Source: Leptospira weilii serovar Ranarum str. ICFT (GTDB lineage: Bacteria; Spirochaetota; Leptospiria; Leptospirales; Leptospiraceae). From it: 64,000 nucleotides of DNA. The translations under genes and the position numbers were made by a program. The notes beneath the pieces were generated by a model. That model did no database searches. It had not been told where the DNA came from and saw nothing but the letters and a program-made list of their open reading frames with translations. The stretch lies in the NCBI RefSeq assembly GCF_000332415.1, contig NZ_AOHC02000041.1, positions 62,001 through 126,000 of the forward strand, written 5' to 3'. Of the stretch, positions 37,168-64,000 are shown piece after piece; the first letter of the stretch is position 1; every line of letters begins with the position of its first letter.

Positions 37168-37311
37168 AAGGGATAGAGTTACGGAAGGGAGGTTGGGGAT
37201 CAACTTTCTTCCGACAAAGAAAACTCGGGATCGGGAAAAATCCTTGTCTCAATAGAATGCTTAAGGATAATCTATTCCCGGGTCAAACGACTCTTTCTCT
37301 TCGGGAGAATA

Positions 37312-39003
<1,692 letters not shown>

Positions 39004-39005
<2 letters not shown>

Positions 39006-39119
39006 TTTTCGAAATCAGGTCGGGACGGTAGTATAACGTGAGTTCGGCGGTTGGAAATTCGGGCGAATCGGAAACCACTAACACGCCCGCGTCGATTCTC
39101 ACGACCTGAATCCGAAATT
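39004..39119. repeat. Widely spaced inverted repeat between convergent genes
   Basis: AATTTTCGAAATCAGGTCG (39004-39022) pairs imperfectly with CGACCTGAATCCGAAATT (39102-39119). Inside are smaller pairs, GGGCG/CGCCC. It fills the gap after the P83/100 gene and could be a transcript end or a small repeat element. Confidence 0.4.
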
Positions 39120-39132
39120 ACATTATAAAATT

Positions 39133-39825
<693 letters not shown>

Positions 39826-39992
39826 GAAATCGCGAATCCGTCAAAATCAGGAAGGTTTTTTGATAAGCTTACAAGCCAAAATTCAACGGAGAAAGTTCTT
39901 TTTTTCTTTTCAACGGATCCAAGCCCGGAAAAATTTTCGAAACAGGAAACAAACTTTTGAACCAAGGGTCTTATCGATTGAGAAAAAACCTC

Positions 39993-40544
<552 letters not shown>

Positions 40545-40550
40545 GGTATT

Positions 40551-41063
<513 letters not shown>

Positions 41064-41079
41064 ATAGGATCAAAGCAGT

Positions 41080-41442
41080 ATGAAATCGAACGGATTCGAG
41101 AAGGAAATTTCGGACAGACTTTGTAGCAAGGTTTGGAGTTCTAAAATCTGTGACGCGGTTTACAAAAAACGCCGCTGGAGAATGATTCAACTGGCGTTCA
41201 TTACGTTTTTATTCGCGTTTTTTTCCACTTCTTTTGTATGGCTCGCTTTTTTTGAAAATCAAGGAGCGGGACTCGCGCGTAACGAACTTCATTCCTGGAT
41301 TCAGGAACAGATTTACGGAACGACTGTGGAAGCGGAATCTAACGTGCAGAATGCGATCCATAAAGCGGAAGATCCGATGAAAAACGCTCCGGTTTCTTGG
41401 GACGTGGATACTTTGATCGAGGCTTCTTTGGATCGAAGATAA
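41080..41442 (+). CDS. Small single-pass membrane protein, candidate anti-sigma factor
   Basis: 120 residues, 16 bp after the ECF gene. A cytoplasmic N-terminus of about 35 residues with two Cys (LCSKVWSSKICDAVY), one membrane helix (IQLAFITFLFAFFSTSFVWL) and a periplasmic tail of about 60 residues. This topology is common for ECF anti-sigma factors, but the zinc HxxxCxxC motif is absent. The role is inferred from position. Confidence 0.65.
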   Translation: MKSNGFEKEISDRLCSKVWSSKICDAVYKKRRWRMIQLAFITFLFAFFSTSFVWLAFFENQGAGLARNELHSWIQEQIYGTTVEAESNVQNAIHKAEDPMKNAPVSWDVDTLIEASLDRR

Positions 41443-41582
41443 CGACAGACGTAATTCGGTTCGATCGACTCGTACTACGCTGAACCGATCGATATGGATC
41501 GGAAAGGAACCGGGTTTATCGATCCGGTTTCCACTTGACCTGTATTTCCCCCGGATAGATTCTTAATCTCGAGTCTATTTCG

Positions 41583-42554
<972 letters not shown>

Positions 42555-42570
42555 TTTCATCGGAGTCGAT

Positions 42571-44616
<2,046 letters not shown>

Positions 44617-44725
44617 AACTCGTCCTTAAACTTCGTTTTCATTTTGATAAAACTTGATTCTGATTTAAGTTCGTTTTAAAAATTCCCCGGTTCTATTTTT
44701 AGAAAGCCCTCTTAAAATGAACAAA

Positions 44726-44741
44726 AATTGAATATTCAATT
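44726..44741. promoter_or_regulatory. 16-bp palindrome upstream of acyl-CoA dehydrogenase
   Basis: AATTGAATATTCAATT is a perfect palindrome 80 bp before the start codon, in a 204-bp gap with no gene. It could be the operator of a TetR- or FadR-type lipid regulator (inference). Confidence 0.4.
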
Positions 44742-44820
44742 GAACGTATGTTTCTTTTTCCTTTCCAGCGGCGGTTCAAAAATAGCTTGATGGAGTAAGT
44801 TCCCTTTCTATTCTTTCTGC

Positions 44821-46446
44821 ATGTTGTTTTTAAACCCGTATTTAGAAAACGAAGACCGGGATTTTTACAATACGGTCAAAGAGTTCGCAAAGGAAAAGGT
44901 TCTTCCTTCCGTGGAACAAAGAGACGAAGATTGTACTTGGGCCGACGAACTCTGGAAAGAGATGGGTTCCATGGGATTATTGGGAATTCCCCTTCCCGAA
45001 CGATACGGAGGACAAGGAGGTTCCTGTTTTCAATGTTGTCTCGCACAAGAGGCGTTTAACGCGGGTTCGTTGGATGCCGGTTTCGGACTTTCCTGGGGCG
45101 CACACATGATCATCGGAACTCTTCCGATTTTATTTCAGGGAACGGACGCGCAAAAAAATAAATATTTACCTAAACTTGCTTCCGGAGAATGGATCGCCGG
45201 TCTCGCTTTGACGGAATCGGATTCGGGTTCCGATGCGGCGGGAATGAGAACTTACGCGGAAAAAACTCCGGGAGGTTTTGTTCTTAACGGAAGTAAAATG
45301 TTCATCACCAACGGACCGATCGGACAAGTGTTTATCGTGATGGCGAGAACCGTAAAGTCTCGCGGTCCGATGGGAATTTCGGCGTTTATCGTCGAATCCG
45401 ATCGGAAAGGTTTCCGAGTTTCCAAGGTTTTAAAAAAGTTAGGTCACAACACTTCGACAACTGCGGAACTTTCCTTCCAAGATATGTTCGTTCCGGATGA
45501 GAATTTGTTAGGTCCTTTACACTCTGGATTTTTAAGAATCGGCAAAGCGACTCTGGAATGGGAAAGAACCGTACTTCTCGCTGCGTTGATGGGCGGAATG
45601 GAAAACATCGTAGAAAGTTGTATTCGATATACTTGGCAAAGACAACAGTTCGGCAAACCGATTCTTTCTTTTTTTGCAATGAAGGAGAAGATCGCGAGAA
45701 TCTGGGTTTATCTCTGCGCTTCCAGAAGAGTCATTTACTTTGTCGCTCGTAAAAAAGATTCCGAACCCGACGTAAGTCTACCGATGGAAAGTTCCATCGT
45801 AAAACTCTTCGCATCCGAAGTAAGTGAAGAAGTCGCTTCCGACGCGGTGCAGATTCACGGTGGAATGGGTTACATGAGGGAGGTTCCCGTAAGTCGATTT
45901 TACAGGGACGTAAAGTTGGCGACGATCGGAGGAGGAACATCGGAGGTCCAAAGAAGTATTATCTCCGCGAGTTACGGGGGTTACGAAAAGTTTCAAAGTA
46001 TCATCCAAAGCGCGGCTACGGAGGAAACGAGAAATCTTTCCGAACAAAAAACGGAAGGAACTCCGATCGGAGGTTTGATTCGCTGTTTGGATTCTTTGAT
46101 TCGATCCGTGGGAGAAAATCCGGAAAGGAAAAAAAGACAGGCTCTCGAATTCGGTTTTGCGGATCTTTTGACGTTAACCGCTATTTTAAAACTGAGCGTT
46201 TGGGATTTGACGAAAGACAACAACGACTACAAAACCTCCGAAAAGGAAAAGGATCTTAATATTCTAACGTATTATCTGACCGCGCGGTATATTCGAGGAA
46301 TTGCATATTTAAAAGAATTGGACGAGGACGGGGTAAACGATCTGATTCGCGCGTTCGGAAATTTAAACGCACCCGAAAAGGAAATAGAAAGTTGTATCGA
46401 ATTCTTAAAGGAAGGAATTCTGGGTAACGTTACGTTCGGAGTATAA
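44821..46446 (+). CDS. Acyl-CoA dehydrogenase with C-terminal extension
   Basis: 541 residues; the usual length is about 380. FAD and substrate motifs: LALTESDSGSDAAGM and MFITNGPIGQVF, then QIHGGMGYMREVPVSRFYRD. The site used as catalytic base in medium-chain enzymes is Gly here (IGGGTSEVQ), while LEWERTVL offers E248 at the position used by isovaleryl- and long-chain enzymes. Residues about 390-541 form an extra helical domain not seen in the short family. It oxidises acyl-CoA with FAD and electron-transfer flavoprotein. Confidence 0.88.
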   Translation: MLFLNPYLENEDRDFYNTVKEFAKEKVLPSVEQRDEDCTWADELWKEMGSMGLLGIPLPERYGGQGGSCFQCCLAQEAFNAGSLDAGFGLSWGAHMIIGTLPILFQGTDAQKNKYLPKLASGEWIAGLALTESDSGSDAAGMRTYAEKTPGGFVLNGSKMFITNGPIGQVFIVMARTVKSRGPMGISAFIVESDRKGFRVSKVLKKLGHNTSTTAELSFQDMFVPDENLLGPLHSGFLRIGKATLEWERTVLLAALMGGMENIVESCIRYTWQRQQFGKPILSFFAMKEKIARIWVYLCASRRVIYFVARKKDSEPDVSLPMESSIVKLFASEVSEEVASDAVQIHGGMGYMREVPVSRFYRDVKLATIGGGTSEVQRSIISASYGGYEKFQSIIQSAATEETRNLSEQKTEGTPIGGLIRCLDSLIRSVGENPERKKRQALEFGFADLLTLTAILKLSVWDLTKDNNDYKTSEKEKDLNILTYYLTARYIRGIAYLKELDEDGVNDLIRAFGNLNAPEKEIESCIEFLKEGILGNVTFGV

Positions 46447-46812
46447 AAAACCGAGGACGGATAACTAAAAAGGACGGGGCGGTTTTCGGAGAAAATGTTT
46501 GATCGTATTTTAGTAAATGATTGTATTCTATGGAAATCACCCTTTTTGTTTCTCCGAAACCGGGCTCGCGGCTACAGTCAATAAATTGAATGAAGGAAAC
46601 GTTAAACGAAATATTCCCTTCCTATCCAATTTATTGACTCCGCCTTGATCCCTGCCGCGACCGACTTGCCGTAGCACAAAGTGACCGATTTTTTTTTACG
46701 CCGAATGCTCGTTAAGAGCTTGTGTTAAGGACTTAAAAATGCGGGAACTACTACGTTTTTTCTTTTTGGATTTTGAGACAGGCCCTGAATAAAACGATCG
46801 GAGAAATCGAGA
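46447..46812. other. Intergenic region with repeats, no gene seen
   Basis: AAAACCG (46447-46453) and CGGTTTT (46480-46486) form a weak hairpin after the dehydrogenase stop. Further on lie the inverted-repeat element at 46577-46638 and a dispersed-motif copy GCGGGAACTACTAC (46741-46754) followed by TTTTGAGACA. Confidence 0.5.
46577..46638. repeat. 62-bp inverted-repeat element
   Basis: GTCAATAAATTG (46577-46588) is the exact reverse complement of 46627-46638, and pairing continues imperfectly inward (AATGAAGGAA against TTCCTATC). Possible small mobile repeat or structured transcript end. Confidence 0.45.
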
Positions 46813-47268
46813 ATGTATCAAAGAGGGAAAACTTACGAAGAAATTGAAATCGGAGATAAGGCGAGTTTTGCGAAGACGATCACGGAGACGGATATCTATC
46901 TTTTTGCGGGGATCAGCGGGGACTTCAATCCTCTCCACGTGGACGAAGAATATGCAAAAACCACGATATTCGGAACTAGAATCGCACACGGAGGACTTGC
47001 GGCTTCTCTTCTGGCGCCCGTTCTCGGAATGAAACTGCCCGGACTTGGAACCGTGGCTTTGGAAACCGTGACTAAGTTTCGTAAACCGGTTTATCCGGGC
47101 GACACCGTAACTTGTACAGTGGAAGTCAAAAACAAAGTCGAAAGGATGAGAATGGTCGAAATGAAAATTCTTTGGACCAATCAAAAAGGGGAGACGATCG
47201 GAAAAGGGGAATGTAAGGTTCTTCCGCCCGGTTCGAATTCCGAATCCGTCATTCACGAACAAAAATAA
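46813..47268 (+). CDS. MaoC-like enoyl-CoA hydratase
   Basis: 151 residues. The hot-dog fold signature and hydratase motif 2 are clear: FAGISGDFNPLHVDEEYA with the Asp/His pair, then IAHGGLAASLLAPVLG. Such (R)-specific hydratases supply (R)-3-hydroxyacyl-CoA or act in side-chain degradation. It is 18 bp upstream of a thiolase-like gene. Confidence 0.88.
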   Translation: MYQRGKTYEEIEIGDKASFAKTITETDIYLFAGISGDFNPLHVDEEYAKTTIFGTRIAHGGLAASLLAPVLGMKLPGLGTVALETVTKFRKPVYPGDTVTCTVEVKNKVERMRMVEMKILWTNQKGETIGKGECKVLPPGSNSESVIHEQK

Positions 47269-47286
47269 AATCCATAAGGTAAATCC

Positions 47287-48810
<1,524 letters not shown>

Positions 48811-48883
48811 GCTGAAAGAAATTTCCAAAATCATAAGTCAGACATTTTCCAAGGTTCCGTAAAATTCAGGATTGGGTCGATTT

Positions 48884-49186
<303 letters not shown>

Positions 49187-49264
49187 GAATCACTTTCTGC
49201 TGGATTCGAACTCAACCAATCATAGAATCCGTAATGCGACATTCTTTTCTAGGGGAATTCAATC

Positions 49265-49495
<231 letters not shown>

Positions 49496-49540
49496 TAAGA
49501 ACGATTTTCTTTTCAACGGTTCGTTTTTTAATTCAGTCAA

Positions 49541-49588
49541 TTTTTTTCCAAAAGGCCGGAATTGTTTTCCGGAAACTTTGGAAAAAAA
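49541..49588. repeat. Long hairpin with U-run before and A-run after the stem
   Basis: The 49541-49561 arm (TTTTTTTCCAAAAGGCCGGAA) pairs with 49567-49588 over nearly its whole length, loop of 5. CCGGAA/TTCCGG is the core. The T-run comes first and the A-run last on both strands, so it is not a standard terminator. Confidence 0.5.
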
Positions 49589-49772
49589 TTTCCAAAACGA
49601 TTCGATTTTTTATGAGAATTGTAGTCCATTATAGATATGGAAAACTTATTTCTGATCACACTCTTATTCTTAATTCTATTTGAGCAGTATAAAACCAGGG
49701 TTTCCCGGGAAAGAATTCCGATTCGCGCTTTGAAACAGTACGTTCATCGATAGTTCTCGAGTCCTTTGGAAG

Positions 49773-49819
49773 CCGGGAAAGACGTTAAGGTTCTCAGCGT
49801 TCCCGGTTTCTTACTTTTT
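49773..49819 (+). terminator. Terminator-like hairpin
   Basis: CCGGGAA (49773-49779) pairs with TTCCCGG (49800-49806), followed by TTTCTTACTTTTTT. The loop is long (20 bases). Confidence 0.35.
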
Positions 49820-49910
49820 TCACCTTCGCCTTTTTTAGAATCCTTACGTTCATTCCATTCTTTAGAGAGTTGAAACATTCTCATTCCGTTGGAACCTTGT
49901 CTAAAGACCT

Positions 49911-50161
49911 ATGTACAAAAAACCGATGACACCTACTCGAGCCGTCGAGACTTTCATTCTGAGCCAAAAAAAACAAGAACCCGTTTCGGAAGAAGTGATT
50001 TTAGTTTTAGATTCTTTTCAATCTTGGAATGAGATCGAACTTACCGGTCTTCTAAACGCTTCTTTTTATTTCCCGGATATTTTAAACGAAACTAGATCCG
50101 AACGATCGATTCGACCGCTTCTTGAAAAATTCAACCAAAGAATCGTAGATATTCCCATTCA

Positions 50162-50165
<4 letters not shown>
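49911..50165 (+). CDS. Small hypothetical protein upstream of SUFU-domain gene
   Basis: 84 residues, ATG 49911 (ATG 49926 also possible). Helical, acidic, no signal peptide (TRAVETFILSQKKQEPVSEE, SIRPLLEKFNQRIVDIPIQ). The stop overlaps the next ATG by 4 bp, so the two proteins are probably made together and may form a complex. Confidence 0.6.
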
Positions 50166-51295
<1,130 letters not shown>

Positions 51296-51308
51296 AACTT
51301 CATACAAA

Positions 51309-51998
<690 letters not shown>

Positions 51999-52052
51999 GC
52001 CGATTGATGTTTGATGGAACGATCCAAAACGTTTGAAAGAGTGTCTTTAAAA

Positions 52053-52078
52053 GAAAAAACCCGCTTCGAGAAGCGGGT
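52053..52078 (-). terminator. Intrinsic terminator for the lysine-rich peptide gene
   Basis: ACCCGCTT (52059-52066) and AAGCGGGT (52071-52078) form a perfect 8-bp stem with a CGAG loop. On the minus strand it is followed by TTTTTTCTTTT. On the + strand the T-run is weak. Confidence 0.8.
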
Positions 52079-52126
52079 CTTAAAATTTCATCCCTTCTTA
52101 GAATGAAAATGTGTTGCTAGATTTAC

Positions 52127-52307
<181 letters not shown>

Positions 52308-52344
52308 AAAAATGTAAAGTGTTTTAATAAATTTTTACATTTTT
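52308..52344. promoter_or_regulatory. Perfect 11-bp inverted repeat upstream of the lysine-rich peptide
   Basis: AAAAATGTAAA (52308-52318) is the exact reverse complement of 52334-52344. It covers a minus-strand TTTACA (52318-52313) that could be the -35 box, with AATTAT about 18 bases on. Operator-like position. Confidence 0.45.
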
Positions 52345-52376
52345 TTTAAAATTTATTTATCTCATCGATTTCTTTT

Positions 52377-57188
<4,812 letters not shown>

Positions 57189-57255
57189 GGATAAGATCCC
57201 TCAACGTGTCGATTGGATCTATCTTTGGAAAATTATCTCTGTCGAAAAGAAAAAT

Positions 57256-59341
<2,086 letters not shown>

Positions 59342-59450
59342 GAGTTCTATTCTTTTGCCGATCGCTGTTTTTTAGAAACCGATTTACCGTTTTAGAAAAT
59401 CGAGAGATCCTTCTAACCGGCTTGGCAGAGTTTATAATCTCTTAATATTC

Positions 59451-59502
59451 CAGAAATTCGTTACAATTGGAATACGAAAAAATTACAAACTACAGAAATT
59501 CG
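59451..59502. promoter_or_regulatory. Direct repeat of CAGAAATTCG upstream of the PhoB-like gene
   Basis: CAGAAATTCG at 59451-59460 and 59493-59502, 42 bp apart (four helical turns), 110-160 bp upstream of the regulator start. Could be autoregulatory sites. Confidence 0.35.
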
Positions 59503-59590
59503 ATCTTCCTCTTCAAAACCGTCTCGTTATCCGCAAGGCGAAGCGTAAAGTCGGGCTAAAACCTAACTATTCCGCCGCGCGCGTTCCCAA

Positions 59591-60037
59591 TTACTCCTTA
59601 TCATCCAACTGAGCATTGATCTTTCGAATGAGGGAACGTTGACGGAAAATTGAAAAAACCAGAAATCCGCTCAGTAACAAGGCTCCGATTAAATAGACTT
59701 CGTTCAAACTTTTCAATCGTTCGTGTTCTTCTTCGATCGCTTTGATACTTTCCAAGTGAGAAATTAAAAAGTAGAATTTATCCGCGTCGGGCCACTCTTT
59801 TTTGGATGTTTCCCGAATCTGAGTGATTAAGATCGCCGCTTCTTCTTTTTTCATCTTTTGAACGATCGGGAAAATTTGATCCAGATCGGAATCGAGATAT
59901 TCTTTGGCGCTCATAACCCGTTTTACGCTTCCTTCGTTTCCGGGAGAATTTTTATCCGCCAACAGGTTGTTAGTCGAAGTTAAAACGAAAGTAATCAACA
60001 GGGCGAGGATCAAAGTTCTAAAAGTAGAGTGAATCAT
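59591..60037 (-). CDS. Exported protein with C-terminal membrane helix
   Basis: 148 residues. Signal peptide (TLILALLITFVLTSTNNLLA), a helical middle (DLDQIFPIVQKMKKEEAAIL) and a C-terminal helix (VYLIGALLLSGFLVFSIF) with a short basic tail. Last gene of the ECF operon, ATG overlapping the previous stop by 4 bp. Family not recognised. Confidence 0.7.
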   Translation of the reverse strand: MIHSTFRTLILALLITFVLTSTNNLLADKNSPGNEGSVKRVMSAKEYLDSDLDQIFPIVQKMKKEEAAILITQIRETSKKEWPDADKFYFLISHLESIKAIEEEHERLKSLNEVYLIGALLLSGFLVFSIFRQRSLIRKINAQLDDKE

Positions 60038-60409
60038 TCAAAAAAGCCTAATTTGTTTTTCCATTCTTTGGTGTATGGATTTCTATAGTGGACAAGATAG
60101 ATTCCCGCTAAAATAGCGAAAACACAAAAGAGAATACTACTCGTGATTAAAATGAAAGAAAGAAGACCGGTTTGGATCAAAAATCCCAGGTCCAAAAAAA
60201 ACAAAACGGATAAGGGAGAGAACCCAAGAAAAAACAAACCGAATAAGATAATTTTAATGTGACGTACGGGAACGATGTGTAACATCACTCTACGTTTTAA
60301 GTCCGGTGGTACGGGCGTATTTTCCTCAGGATTCTGCGGTCCTTCCTCGAAGAAATGCAGTTTTTCTTCGAGTTCCGCCGGAACGGGATCGATCTCGGTG
60401 GAATGAAAA

Positions 60410-60426
<17 letters not shown>
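60034..60426 (-). CDS. Two-helix membrane protein, candidate anti-sigma factor
   Basis: 130 residues. Cytoplasmic N-terminus of about 50 residues (acidic, DFHSTEIDPVPAELEEKLHF) then two membrane helices (IILFGLFFLGFSPLSVLFFL, LLSFILITSSILFCVFAILA). It overlaps the ECF sigma gene by 17 bp. The position and topology suggest an anti-sigma factor, but no zinc motif is seen. Confidence 0.68.
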
Positions 60427-60984
<558 letters not shown>

Positions 60985-60988
<4 letters not shown>

Positions 60989-61379
60989 CGGGACTGGGAA
61001 AATTTATAATAGCAGAGTAGCCCCAATCCGGTGCCGAGTGGAACGAGTCCGCCGAGCATTGCGAGCGATTGTCCCAAAACGGAAATGAATCCGACGGAAA
61101 GTGCAATTCCTACAAAGGTAAGAATCAATCCTAAAAAGAAAGAATACGTTCTCAGATCGAAGGTTTCTTTTTTATAAAGCCCCGCTTTGATGATCTCGAT
61201 CCGTTGTCTGTACCACCAATAAAAAACAAAAAACAACAACGCACAACCGAATACGATTCCGAAGATCGGAACCAAATAAAGAACCACTTTGTAGTCGGAA
61301 CCGGAATTGGAGCTTTGACTTTGAAGGTGTTTCAAAATCAAATCCAACGTTTCCAGTAGTTTTACTTTTTCTTCCGGGT

Positions 61380-61383
<4 letters not shown>
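60985..61383 (-). CDS. Membrane protein (three or four helices), DUF6249-like
   Basis: 132 residues. An N-terminal Leu-rich amphipathic segment, then about three hydrophobic stretches (VVLYLVPIFGIVFGCALLFF, FFLGLILTFVGIALSVGFIS, MLGGLVPLGTGLGLLCYYKF). The middle loop (YWWYRQRIEIIKAGLYKKE) is similar to the DUF6249 motif. Its start overlaps the 57-residue ORF stop by 4 bp. Confidence 0.72.
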
Positions 61384-61553
<170 letters not shown>

Positions 61554-61885
61554 TGTTTTTATCTCCTTTTATGATTCAGTGCGTTTTAAAATTCAAATGA
61601 TATTGTGTTAGGTTTTTCGCGTAAGCAATTGAACTACGTCGTTTCCCCAAACTTGCCGAGCGATTCGGAAAGAACGAAGCGGCTTAAGCGGACGGGTTCT
61701 TATGTCTTATTAAGATTATCGGCAGATTAAAAAGATTCGCCGCATAATTTCCCGATTCTTTTTTAAAGACCTATTTCCGTTTTTGAAGTTTAGATCTTAT
61801 CCACTCGCGTTTTTGCGTGTTCTATAAAACAGGAACTTATCCACAATTCTCAAAGGGCAAACTAGCTGAAGAAAAAAATGTCTTT
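61554..61885. other. 332-bp intergenic region with DnaA-box-like pair
   Basis: No gene seen. It should hold the promoter of the ECF operon near the 57-residue start, although no consensus match stands out. Two TTATCCAC motifs lie at 61797-61845. Confidence 0.4.
61797..61845 (+). promoter_or_regulatory. Two DnaA-box-like sites
   Basis: TTATCCACT (61797-61805) and TTATCCACA (61837-61845; perfect TTATNCACA) stand 40 bp apart in the same direction, in AT-rich sequence. Confidence 0.4.
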
Positions 61886-62557
61886 TTAATTTTTTTTAGA
61901 GAATTTTCGAATGGGATCAAAAAAAGGAGGATGGCCTAAATTCGGTTCGACTCGGGTCGCTTCTCTTTCAAAGCCCGCGAATTCCCTTAAAAAGTTTACG
62001 ATAATTCTTCCGGTGGCTCCCCAGAGTAAACCTTCTTCAAGATCGAAATAATAAATTTCAATTTCTTTTGCGCCGGATCTTCGAATTCGAATCGAATAAA
62101 ACGGAGAAGTTTCGAGACGATTCAGATCCAACAGAATCGAACGTTCCACTTCGTCCGGATTTGTGTTAAACAGAAACGGACCTTTGTAACGCGCAATGAA
62201 CGGAGAAATATGAAATCCCGTAAAAGTAAAAAGTCCTCGATATTCCCCCAACACATCCAGAACGGAACTGGATTCGCCCATTTCTTCTTCCCATTCCCTA
62301 AGCGCCGTATCCAAAAGATTTTTATCCTTTGGGGAATAAGCTCCGCCGGGAAACGAAATTTGTCCGGGGTGTGCCTTAAGGTTGGAATTCCTCTTTTGTA
62401 AAATGATTCCTTGAGTGAAGTCCGGCTTTTCATAAATGGGAAGGATGACGGACGAGGCCCTTGATTTTTCTTCTCCCATCGGCGGCGCGGGAATTCCGGT
62501 AAAACTTTCCCGAGGGACAATAAGTTGTTCTTTGAGTGATTGAAAATCGAATCTCAT
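61886..62557 (-). CDS. NUDIX hydrolase, CoA pyrophosphatase-like (NudL)
   Basis: 223 residues. The Nudix box is FPGGAYSPKDKNLLDTALRE then EEEMG; the first Glu of the consensus is replaced by a D/K-rich stretch, while the REXXEE core is intact. The start (RASSVILPIYEKPDFTQG) and KAHPGQISFPGG match NudL/YeaB-type enzymes that split CoA into 4'-phosphopantetheine and ADP. It is 31 bp from the rnd stop and probably lies in the same unit. Confidence 0.85.
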   Translation of the reverse strand: MRFDFQSLKEQLIVPRESFTGIPAPPMGEEKSRASSVILPIYEKPDFTQGIILQKRNSNLKAHPGQISFPGGAYSPKDKNLLDTALREWEEEMGESSSVLDVLGEYRGLFTFTGFHISPFIARYKGPFLFNTNPDEVERSILLDLNRLETSPFYSIRIRRSGAKEIEIYYFDLEEGLLWGATGRIIVNFLREFAGFEREATRVEPNLGHPPFFDPIRKFSKKN

Positions 62558-62588
62558 TTTTTAACTGCATTCAAAATACTGAATATTC

Positions 62589-63755
<1,167 letters not shown>

Positions 63756-63765
63756 GAAATACGCG

Positions 63766-64000
<235 letters not shown>

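Larger units (their letters stand above)
49496..49910. other. 415-bp intergenic region with hairpins
   Basis: No convincing gene; a 63-codon frame (49492-49683) has TTG start and AT-biased, Phe-rich content. It contains the hairpin at 49541-49588, the perfect palindrome TTTCCCGGGAAA (49701-49712) and a terminator-like hairpin (49773-49806). Confidence 0.5.

Noticed and set aside
61797..61845. Replication origin
   Set aside because: Only two DnaA-like boxes, no dnaA/dnaN neighbours and no clear unwinding element.

Overview
The window looks like a chromosomal segment of a Leptospira (spirochete), probably of the pathogenic clade. Supporting signs are a P83/100-family protein (a spirochete family), a phasin-related coiled-coil protein, many short TPR/FN3 surface-type proteins, SpoIIE/GAF signalling proteins and dispersed intergenic repeats built around GGGAACTCC. 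The genus call is inference from the gene set and sequence style; no marker rRNA is present. I saw no tRNA, rRNA, CRISPR array, intact insertion sequence or prophage.

Layout. 1-2.9 kb: the 3' part of dnaE, converging on a secreted M23 peptidase gene. 2.9-7.3 kb: a sigma-70-like factor, a 242-residue protein with a C-terminal beta domain, a CHAT-domain (caspase-like) protease and a small Cys-rich protein, all on the + strand. This is the strongest candidate for an undescribed regulatory system: protease, candidate substrate or anti-sigma, and sigma factor. 7.3-8.6 kb: a phasin-like gene, then a gene-poor patch with repeats, a 98-bp inverted-repeat element and a decayed gene. 8.6-12.8 kb: two membrane proteins and a LolCD-type ABC exporter. 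13-19.3 kb: a fused and degenerate McsA/McsB-like protein upstream of clpC, then a TPR protein and mtaB.

19.4-24.8 kb: a NarX-like sensor kinase and its response regulator, divergent from a sugar transferase fused to a ferritin-like diiron domain; then a truncated SPFH remnant and a methyltransferase. 25-39 kb: envelope and TPR proteins, a phosphoglycerate-mutase-like metalloenzyme, a membrane-protein operon ending in an RHH/PIN toxin-antitoxin-like pair, rpiB, serC and P83/100. 39-44.6 kb: a SanA-like protein, an ECF sigma operon with a Spy-like periplasmic protein, an M23 peptidase and ligA. 44.8-49.5 kb: lipid genes (acyl-CoA dehydrogenase, MaoC hydratase, thiolase-like protein lacking catalytic residues) and small proteins. 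49.9-52.2 kb: a SUFU-domain protein pair, a hypothetical, and on the other strand a 30-residue Lys/Ala peptide gene with its own terminator.

52.4-59.3 kb (minus strand): a PhoB/PhoR-like pair, argJ, a GAF membrane protein and a SpoIIE-type phosphatase. 59.6-61.6 kb: a tightly overlapping five-gene ECF sigma operon led by a 57-residue peptide. 61.8-64 kb: a NUDIX hydrolase, RNase D and the start of purF. Signalling dominates: three separate sigma-factor loci and two two-component systems lie within 64 kb.
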